DNA of 35,953 nt from contig CBDUWP010000005.1 of NCBI GenBank assembly GCA_965370955.1, forward strand, positions 1-35,953. The letters are read 5' to 3'. The position numbers and the translations under genes are program-made. This document shows positions 30,233-35,953 of this stretch, piece by piece. The DNA is from CBDUWP01 sp965370955 (GTDB lineage Bacteria > Planctomycetota > Phycisphaerae > Sedimentisphaerales > Anaerobacaceae). The first letter of the stretch is position 1. The number at the start of each line of letters is the position of its first letter. The notes under the pieces were generated by a model. The model saw only the letters and a list, made by a program, of their open reading frames with translations. It was not told the origin of the DNA and searched no databases.

Positions 30233-32719
30233 TTATTTATCATCATCTTCGTCCTCGATTGCCGCATATTCCAGCTGCCCTTCGTTTGGACAATCTAAGG
30301 AATCGCTTTTGCTATCACCTGTTTGATCGTCTTGGGCATATTCATAGCCGTTTGCTGCATCCATAGCTATTTGTCGCCGGGCATTTTTATATTCCGCCGC
30401 AGTCATCAAGACTTCGCGTGCTTGACTTCCTTTATATTCACCTAAGATGCCTGATGTTGCCATCGTTTCGATCATCCGGCTCGCTCTGGCATAGCCGACC
30501 GCCAATTTTCGCTGCAATAGCGACACGCTTCCGCGCTTACTGGTCAGCACGATTTCCACCGCTTTATCGAACAATTCGTCTTGCGGTATTGTGGACATAT
30601 CAGTTTTACCCAGCTGTAAAAGTTCCGGATGATAGCTTGGCTCTGCCACATCTTTTAGATGTTTAATCACTCGGCGAACTTCGATATCATCGACGAATGC
30701 CCCTTGTGCTCGGATCAGGTCGCTTGTTCCGGGTTTTAGAAACAGCATATCTCCTTGCCCGAGCAGGGTTTCAGCTCCATTTTGGTCGAGTATGATTCTG
30801 CTATCCATTCTAGCTGCCACTCGGAACCCGATCCGAACAGGCATGTTCGATTTGATTAGCCCTGTGACCACTGTCGCTTGCGGCCGTTGTGTTGCGAGAA
30901 CCAGATGAATTCCGACCGCTCGGCTCTTTTGCGCCAGCCGAACGATATACCCTTCAATATCTTTTGCCGCAGTCATCATCAAGTCCGCCAGCTCATCTAT
31001 CACGATCACGATATATGGAATTCGTTTTGGTATTTGCGCTTTTTCGTCTTCTGATCCGGGACTGAAACGCTCATAAATTTCATCGACAGAGAGCTTATTA
31101 TATTCCGCGATATTTTTGACTCTCGCTTCAGCCAGCAATGCGTACCGCTCATCCATTTTGACAGTTGCCCAGCTCAAAATTTGCACAGCCCGCTGAGTTT
31201 CGGTCACAATTGGTGCCATCAGGTGCGGCACATTACTAAACGCCGTCATTTCGACCATTTTCGGATCGACGAGGATCAGCTTCACTTCGTTTGGCCTTCT
31301 GGTCAGTAATATGCTCATTATGATACTATTGATACAGACACTTTTTCCAGAGCCAGTTGTTCCAGCGATCAGCATATGCGGCATCGCAGCCAGATCAGAA
31401 ATCAACCCTGCTCCGGAGGAGTCCTTACCCAAAAATAGCGGTATTTGCATTTTTGACGGCTTATCTCCTGACGATTTCATAATATCTTTTATGCGGACAG
31501 TTTCTTTTCTGCTGTTCGGCACTTCGATACCTATCGTGTGCCTGCCCGGTAATGGCGCGACCACTCGCACGGCTCCGGCGCTTAAAGCTCTCGCAATATC
31601 ATTTGCCAGCGAGCTGATTTGGCTAACTTTCACGCCAGCTCCCAGTTCGAGTTCGAACATCGTGACCACTGGCCCGCTATCGCTGCTGACAACGTTAGCG
31701 TTGATATTGAATTCCTTCAATAAATTTTCCAAAGCGTCAGCTTTTGCGCGCACCACCTTTTCCTGCCCGACCGCATAATCATATTCTGGTTCTGTTAGCA
31801 GATCCATCGATGGGAAAATATAATCTTTGTAGTCATTTGTCACAGGCATAGGCGAGGTTAATCGTCGCGATTTTCCCGCCGGATTAGTCTCAGCTATTTC
31901 GATGACTGCTTCCTCGTATTCGCCGTCATCTGTTTCATCGACATATTCATACTCGTCTTCGTTTGTGTCTTGGCTTTCTTGTTCGCCGGCCAGATGATTT
32001 TCCATCGCCACATCTCTATCCAGATGCAGTTTTACAGATCGCTCATTATCGTCAGTTAAGTTTTCAGATTTGGTAGAAAAAGACGGCCATAATCTTCGCA
32101 GACTAAGCTTTTGCCACAATTTGCTAACCGCGCGTCGCTTTTGCCAAGCCCCGACCCATGCAGGAGCTATCAGAGCCGCCGCTTTTATGCAGCCATGCCC
32201 GAAATATCGCAGCATCGCCATCACAACAACATCAGCCACCAAGATTAAGCCGACAAACCACGCCGCCATCAACAGGATAAATGTGCCCAATAGTGCAAAA
32301 TGACTTTGCAGATATAAGATTGCCGCAACTCCCAAGATTCCGCCAGAGCCATGTGGAAAACTGAATTTCAGCTCTGGCCAAAAACAGTAATAACTGCTCG
32401 AAAATGCGACTGCCAGCAGAGTCAGCCCGCAGATACGTAACCAAAATTGATTGATATTTTGCCCGATGAGTTTGGCGATGCCAAACGTTATTGCAGCCGT
32501 TAAGATCACAAACACGCCCGGCCCCACATAGTACAGACTATAATATGCTAGAAAAGCCCCTACTGATCCGCACCAATTTTGGCTTGGATTATTATGCGGC
32601 GATACATAATCGCTTGGCCAGTCGCCGATATCAAATGACAAACAACTTATAAATAACATTAAACATCCAGCCAGAATCAGACATCCAGCCGCTATTTTTA
32701 TGGATTTATGCTCTTTCAA
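30233..32719 (-). CDS. ftsK: FtsK/SpoIIIE DNA translocase
   Basis: Septum-associated DNA pump of 828 residues that clears chromosome ends during division. Four to five transmembrane segments occupy residues 8-28, 65-85, 95-112 and 128-170. A linker rich in Asp/Glu (about 220-280) follows. The motor has PGRHTIGIEVPN, Walker A GTTGSGKS (453-460), LILVDPKMVEMTAF, Walker B VIVIDELADLMM (around 571-582), and LATQRPQATVVTGLIKSNMP. The C-terminal gamma winged helix (GSVSLLQRKLAVGYARASRM) would read the KOPS sites and activate XerD. The start is TTG, with AAGGAG about ten bases upstream. An acidic tail follows the gamma domain. Confidence 0.96.
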   Translation of the reverse strand: MKEHKSIKIAAGCLILAGCLMLFISCLSFDIGDWPSDYVSPHNNPSQNWCGSVGAFLAYYSLYYVGPGVFVILTAAITFGIAKLIGQNINQFWLRICGLTLLAVAFSSSYYCFWPELKFSFPHGSGGILGVAAILYLQSHFALLGTFILLMAAWFVGLILVADVVVMAMLRYFGHGCIKAAALIAPAWVGAWQKRRAVSKLWQKLSLRRLWPSFSTKSENLTDDNERSVKLHLDRDVAMENHLAGEQESQDTNEDEYEYVDETDDGEYEEAVIEIAETNPAGKSRRLTSPMPVTNDYKDYIFPSMDLLTEPEYDYAVGQEKVVRAKADALENLLKEFNINANVVSSDSGPVVTMFELELGAGVKVSQISSLANDIARALSAGAVRVVAPLPGRHTIGIEVPNSRKETVRIKDIMKSSGDKPSKMQIPLFLGKDSSGAGLISDLAAMPHMLIAGTTGSGKSVCINSIIMSILLTRRPNEVKLILVDPKMVEMTAFSNVPHLMAPIVTETQRAVQILSWATVKMDERYALLAEARVKNIAEYNKLSVDEIYERFSPGSEDEKAQIPKRIPYIVIVIDELADLMMTAAKDIEGYIVRLAQKSRAVGIHLVLATQRPQATVVTGLIKSNMPVRIGFRVAARMDSRIILDQNGAETLLGQGDMLFLKPGTSDLIRAQGAFVDDIEVRRVIKHLKDVAEPSYHPELLQLGKTDMSTIPQDELFDKAVEIVLTSKRGSVSLLQRKLAVGYARASRMIETMATSGILGEYKGSQAREVLMTAAEYKNARRQIAMDAANGYEYAQDDQTGDSKSDSLDCPNEGQLEYAAIEDEDDDK

Positions 32720-32871
32720 AACCGCGTAGCTCCTTATTTTTATCTAAAGTCCTATAAAAACCTGACTAATAACAGTAACAGAAACCATTATATATCAGCT
32801 TATATCGGCCAGCAAACGTAATTGTCTGTAATATTACCTAAATTGAAAATATGCAATTTTTTCTGACTCTC
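32720..32871. other. Upstream region of ftsK and of the attenuator
   Basis: AT-rich intergenic DNA that with the attenuator makes a 377-base gene-poor stretch between ftsK and aspartokinase. Apart from the ftsK promoter candidate I see no gene, repeat or hairpin of note in it. Confidence 0.5.
32787..32815 (-). promoter_or_regulatory. Candidate promoter of ftsK
   Basis: On the minus strand, TTGCTG (32810-32815), 17 bases, then a perfect TATAAT (32787-32792), about 70 bases before the TTG start. The -35 is weak (three of six). Confidence 0.45.
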
Positions 32872-32900
32872 TTGACAACCCGCTTCGATTTCGGTACAAT
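32872..32900 (+). promoter_or_regulatory. Promoter of the aspartokinase attenuator
   Basis: TTGACA (32872-32877), 17 bases, then TACAAT (32895-32900). Start would be about 32907, giving a leader of about 190 bases before the aspartokinase ATG. Confidence 0.8.
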
Positions 32901-32929
32901 TGAGACTTATGATAAAAGAGACAAAACAA

Positions 32930-32986
32930 ATGACCAAGACCACCACAGCTACTGGCCCGGCCAGCCGGCACCGGTCTAGTCATTGA
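32930..32986 (+). CDS. Threonine-rich leader peptide of the aspartokinase attenuator
   Basis: The frame encodes MTKTTTATGPASRHRSSH, with Thr at codons 2, 4, 5, 6 and 8: five Thr in the first eight residues. An in-frame ATG at 32909 would add seven residues (MIKETKQ) but lies almost at the predicted transcription start. AAAGAG about ten bases before the second ATG is a weak ribosome binding site. The peptide has the composition of ThrL-type leaders, in which ribosome stalling at Thr codons reports low charged tRNA-Thr. The stop (32984-32986) lies in the left arm of a candidate antiterminator. Function is inferred from position, codon content and the following terminator. Confidence 0.7.
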   Translation: MTKTTTATGPASRHRSSH

Positions 32987-33019
32987 CGAGATGAATCAAT
33001 AAGACTAAATCGAAGCCGG
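32971..33019 (+). promoter_or_regulatory. Candidate antiterminator hairpin
   Basis: TAGTCATTGA (32977-32986) pairs with TCAAT-AA-GACTA (32996-33007): ten pairs with a two-base bulge and a nine-base loop. An outer CCGG/CCGG pairing (32971-32974 with 33016-33019) would take bases from the left arm of the terminator and make the two structures exclusive. A ribosome at the leader stop would cover the left arm and favour the terminator; one stalled at the Thr codons would leave it free. The outer pairing is short, so this is a model. Confidence 0.5.
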
Positions 33020-33045
33020 ATGCCGAAAACATCCGGTTTTTTTTT
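33013..33045 (+). terminator. Attenuator terminator upstream of aspartokinase
   Basis: Stem AAGCCGGATG with CATCCGGTTT (ten pairs, one G-T), loop CCGAAAA, and a run of nine T at 33037-33045. It lies after the leader peptide and 52 bases before the aspartokinase start, with no gene ending upstream on that strand, so its natural role is attenuation. Confidence 0.9.
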
Positions 33046-33096
33046 GAGCTAAAAATTGTAAAAATCGAGTAAAACTGTAAACAAGGAGTAAGCATT

Positions 33097-34461
33097 ATGG
33101 CTTCAAATCTCAAGGTTGCAAAATTTGGCGGAAGTTCCTTAGCTGACGCCGTGATGATCAAAAAGGTGTGCAATATTATCACAAGTGACCCAGCAAGACG
33201 TCTGATAGTTGTTTCTGCTCCCGGCAAGCGGGACAAGGCGGACATCAAGGTCACCGATATGCTTATAGCTTGCGCCGATGCCATGCTCAAAACTGGCAAT
33301 TCTGATAAAGAGTTAGAGTTGCTTGTTGCGCGTTTTGCTCAGATCGTAAAAGATTTGCAAATGCCCAGTGACATTGTTGCCATGATAGAGAAAGATTTAC
33401 AGACTCGCCTTGCCGCAGATACTTCCGATCAGGGCGCGTTCATGGATTCTTTGAAGGCTGCAGGCGAAGACAATTGCGCGAAATTGATAGCCGCTTATTT
33501 GCAGTCGCAGGGAGTTGACGCCGCCTATGTTGACCCCAAAGATGTCGGCATGATTTTAAGTGATGAGCCGGGCAATGCTCAGGTTTTAGTGGAATCTTAT
33601 GCTAAACTGAAGCAATCGTTATCTGGCAGAAAAGGCATTGTCATTTTTCCGGGCTTTTTTGGTTATACCAAACAGAATAAGCTGGTAACATTCCCTCGCG
33701 GCGGCTCTGACATTACTGGCGCTATTTTAGCGGCGGCCGCTTGTGCCGATCTTTACGAGAATTTCACTGACGTTGATTCTGTTTTTGCCGCCAACCCCAA
33801 CATTATCGATTCTCCTGCGGCCATTGACGGCTTGACTTATCGTGAGATGCGGGAGCTGTCTTATGCTGGTTTTGGCGTATTCCATGCAGAGGCTTTAGCC
33901 CCTGTCGTTAAGGCTCAGATTCCGATATGTATCAAGAACACGAATAATCCTTTAGCGGTTGGCACTTTGATTTCCCAAACTCGCAAATTGGGCTCTAATC
34001 CCGCAGCCGGGATTGCCAGCGGCACAGGTTTTTGCAGTATCAATCTCAGCAAGTATATGATGAATAGGGAATTGGGTTTTGGCCGCCGATTATTACAGAT
34101 TCTCGAAGAAGAGGGCCTGTCCTATGAGCACGCTCCATCTGGGATTGATGACATTTCTGTATTGCTGGATCAGCAGCAGTTGTCGGCGTCGAAGCAGTCT
34201 CACGTTCTTGCCCGCATCAAACAAGAATTACAGGTTGACGAGGTGACGATAGAGAAGGACATGGCTTTGATTATGGTGGTTGGCGAAGCGATGCGTCATC
34301 ACGTTGGCACTGCGGTTCGTGCCACGAAATCGTTTGCGATTGCCGGCGTCAATTTAGAGATGATCAATCAGGGCGCTTCAGAGGTTAGCATGATGTTTGG
34401 TATTAAAGCCTGCGATACAGATGATGCTGTTAAGGGTTTATATGAGGAGTTTTTTGGCTAA
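33097..34461 (+). CDS. lysC: Aspartokinase, monofunctional
   Basis: First step of the aspartate family (Lys, Thr, Met). The 454 residues show KFGGSSLADA at 8-17, LIVVSAPGKRDKADIKVTD, an inserted helical section (about 60-120), GFFGYTKQNKLVTFPRGGSDITGAILAAA, NFTDVDSVFAANPNII and ELSYAGFGVFHAEAL. Two ACT domains form the C-terminus (from about residue 310; MVVGEAMRHHVGTAVRATKSF, then GASEVSMMFGIKACD), which normally bind feedback amino acids. There is no homoserine dehydrogenase domain. AAGGAG precedes the ATG. The Thr-rich attenuator upstream suggests a threonine-responsive isozyme, so lysC is used only as the generic symbol. Confidence 0.95.
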   Translation: MASNLKVAKFGGSSLADAVMIKKVCNIITSDPARRLIVVSAPGKRDKADIKVTDMLIACADAMLKTGNSDKELELLVARFAQIVKDLQMPSDIVAMIEKDLQTRLAADTSDQGAFMDSLKAAGEDNCAKLIAAYLQSQGVDAAYVDPKDVGMILSDEPGNAQVLVESYAKLKQSLSGRKGIVIFPGFFGYTKQNKLVTFPRGGSDITGAILAAAACADLYENFTDVDSVFAANPNIIDSPAAIDGLTYREMRELSYAGFGVFHAEALAPVVKAQIPICIKNTNNPLAVGTLISQTRKLGSNPAAGIASGTGFCSINLSKYMMNRELGFGRRLLQILEEEGLSYEHAPSGIDDISVLLDQQQLSASKQSHVLARIKQELQVDEVTIEKDMALIMVVGEAMRHHVGTAVRATKSFAIAGVNLEMINQGASEVSMMFGIKACDTDDAVKGLYEEFFG

Positions 34462-34470
34462 TGATTTATG

Positions 34471-34493
34471 GCCGCAGGCTTACAGCTTGCGGT
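34471..34493. terminator. Hairpin between convergent aspartokinase and der
   Basis: CCGCAGGC pairs with GCTTGCGG around a TTACA loop (eight pairs, one G-T). It begins ten bases after the aspartokinase stop and overlaps the der stop codon and last codons. The T run behind it on the plus strand is weak (TCTTT), so termination there is uncertain. Confidence 0.4.
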
Positions 34494-35811
34494 CTTTGCT
34501 ATGCCGTCGTGTAAACAATCTCAGCGGTATTTCTTCAAATCCCAGCAATTCTTTGAGTCTATTGGAGACATATTTCATATAATGTTGTTCGAACAGTTCA
34601 AGTTTGTTTACGAACATCAAGATAGTGACAGGATTCGAGGTAATTTGCGTAGCGTAATAGACTCTTGGCCATCCGACGACATTACGTTTTGCCGCGCCAG
34701 CTTTTTCTTGTCGAATAATCTCGAAAGCCTTATTTAGTGTAGCGGTTGAGACTCGACTGGTTGATAGCTTAAACAGTTCCCCGCATAGATCTAATACGCT
34801 TTGCATATTTTTACCATCTTTTGCTGTTGTGAAGGCTATTGGCACAGATTTCAATGCCGGCAGCATTTCGTCCAGATATTCTTCAAACTCTTCGGTAGTC
34901 GCTTTATCTTTAGCTAGGTCCCATTTATTTATGACTAAGATACAGGTTGTGTATTCTTCTTGAATAAATCGCGACAATTTTTTGTCTACTTGCGATATTG
35001 GTTCATTGGCATCGATCAAAAACAGCACTACGTCTGCTCTTGAGATTGATTTCGTTGCTCTTACATAGCTATAGAACTCGATATCTCCCTGTATTTTATT
35101 TTTTTTTCGGATTCCTGCCGTATCGATAACGACGATGGTCTTATCATCTTTTTCGATTCTCACATCGACAGCATCTCTGGTTGTTCCGGGTATTTCGCTA
35201 ACGATCACTCGATTAGCTCCAGCCATAGCATTGACTAGCGTGCTTTTTCCAGCGTTTCTTTTGCCCACGATTGCTATATGCATGACTGGTTTGTTTGGCT
35301 CATCGCAGGGCAGGTTTTGTAATCGTTCTAGGACCATTTCTTGTAGAACGGTTTTGTTAAGATTGTTAGTTGCTGAAATGCAGATAAATTCTCCTAGCCC
35401 TAGCCGCTGAAATTCAGCCGCGGCGGGAAACATAGCAGCTGAATCCGCTTTGTTGGCAACTCCGATGACATTTAGGTTTTGTTTTCGCAGCATATTTGCG
35501 ATTTTTTTATCTAGTACCGTTACTCCGTCTCTAATATCCACCATAAATAGCACTAAATCCGCAGTTGCCATAGCTTTAGCGATTTGATTTTCGATATGTT
35601 CGCTTAGTTCATCGGCATCTACTATTCCGTATCCTCCGGTATCGACTAGCTCGAAGAATTTTTCGTTACATTCGACAATAGTGCTGATTCTGTCACGCGT
35701 CACGCCAGCCGTTGGTTCAACGATACTGATTCTATGTCCTGCTATAGCATTTAGCAGGCTGCTTTTTCCGACATTTGGTCGGCCAATAATCGCTACAGTT
35801 GGTAACGCCAT
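34480..35811 (-). CDS. der: Ribosome assembly GTPase Der (EngA)
   Basis: Double-GTPase protein needed for 50S ribosome maturation. The first G domain has GRPNVGKSSLLNAI, TRDR, DTGG and NKAD. The second has GKRNAGKSTLVNAM, IPGTTRDAVD, DTAGIRKK and NKWDLA. A KH-like C-terminal domain follows (VYYATQITSNPVTILMFVN, then LLGFEEIPLRLF, a family hallmark). It is 443 residues, normal for Der. An ATG 14 codons upstream (35853) is in frame, but the ATG at 35811 (MALPTVAIIGRPNVGKSS) matches the family start and has AAGG ahead of it. The second P-loop GKRNAGKS carries Arg-Asn-Ala, an accepted variant. It has its own promoter. Confidence 0.97.
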   Translation of the reverse strand: MALPTVAIIGRPNVGKSSLLNAIAGHRISIVEPTAGVTRDRISTIVECNEKFFELVDTGGYGIVDADELSEHIENQIAKAMATADLVLFMVDIRDGVTVLDKKIANMLRKQNLNVIGVANKADSAAMFPAAAEFQRLGLGEFICISATNNLNKTVLQEMVLERLQNLPCDEPNKPVMHIAIVGKRNAGKSTLVNAMAGANRVIVSEIPGTTRDAVDVRIEKDDKTIVVIDTAGIRKKNKIQGDIEFYSYVRATKSISRADVVLFLIDANEPISQVDKKLSRFIQEEYTTCILVINKWDLAKDKATTEEFEEYLDEMLPALKSVPIAFTTAKDGKNMQSVLDLCGELFKLSTSRVSTATLNKAFEIIRQEKAGAAKRNVVGWPRVYYATQITSNPVTILMFVNKLELFEQHYMKYVSNRLKELLGFEEIPLRLFTRRHSKDRKL

Positions 35812-35861
35812 CAATAATAACCTTAATAAGTAACAATGAAGCAAATACTTCAAAACGGCGG

Positions 35862-35890
35862 ATTATAGCAAATATTACGGAAAGATTCAA
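35862..35890 (-). promoter_or_regulatory. Promoter of der
   Basis: On the minus strand, TTGAAT (35885-35890), 17 bases, then TATAAT (35862-35867), preceded by TGC as in an extended -10. Start would be about 45 bases before the ATG at 35811. Confidence 0.7.
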
Positions 35891-35924
35891 CCCTGTCATA
35901 TTTAGAGTCGTTTAATTTTTGTTT

Positions 35925-35953
35925 GTCATTGCGAAGAAGGCCGTAGGCCGCCT
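35925..35953. repeat. Partial interspersed repeat at the right edge
   Basis: The window ends in GTCATTGCGAAGAAGG followed by CCGTAGGCCGCCT. This resembles the left end of the GTCATTGCGA repeats found in many bacterial genomes. Only 29 bases are visible, and no second copy was noticed in this window, so it is a suggestion. Confidence 0.35.

Noticed and set aside
1..35953. tRNA, rRNA and CRISPR arrays
   Set aside because: I looked through the intergenic regions for T-loop GGTTCGAATC-type sequence, rRNA-like stretches and regularly spaced repeats and found none.

Overview
The window reads as a housekeeping stretch of a bacterial chromosome of moderate to low GC, with no phage, plasmid or insertion-sequence genes. 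The two PEP-CTERM proteins, the very long glutamyl-tRNA synthetase insert, the separate glutaminyl-tRNA synthetase, and a dnaN/DUF721/gyrB cluster without recF suggest Planctomycetota, perhaps a Phycisphaerae-like lineage. This is inference from gene content; there is no rRNA to confirm it. Several promoters match the sigma70 consensus (TTGACA, 17 bases, TATAAT) closely.

Layout. 1-5.2 kb (minus strand): TPR lipoprotein, gyrB, a DUF721/DciA-like gene and dnaN. 5.23-5.70 kb: gene-free, AT-rich, with one perfect DnaA box and TGTTACG repeats, a candidate replication origin. 5.7-9.1 kb: a WYL regulator divergent from a small lipoprotein, the diadenylate cyclase cdaA and a YbbR/CdaR-like partner (c-di-AMP signalling). 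9.1-11.8 kb (minus): an MscS channel and glnS. 12.0-21.2 kb (plus): gltX, PfkB kinase, thpR, recA, alaS, PAP2 lipoprotein and an AlaC-type aminotransferase. 21.2-23.2 kb: two copies of an interspersed hairpin repeat around an unexplained 396-base segment, two PEP-CTERM genes and a strong terminator. 23.2-29.9 kb (minus): a GroES-like gene and topA, then rdgB, argF, argD and argB. 30.0-32.7 kb: a third repeat copy and ftsK. 32.9-34.5 kb (plus): aspartokinase behind a complete attenuator. 34.5-35.8 kb (minus): der.

The most interesting signal is upstream of aspartokinase: a near-consensus promoter, a short threonine-rich leader peptide (five Thr codons in 18), a candidate antiterminator hairpin that contains the leader stop codon, and a clean intrinsic terminator before the structural gene. 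This has the logic of the enterobacterial thr attenuator in what appears to be a distant phylum. Other points of note are three degenerate copies of the argB 3' end, a Gly-to-Met change in the CdaA DGA motif, a coding-like out-of-frame tail after glnS, and the modular 88-117 base repeat family.
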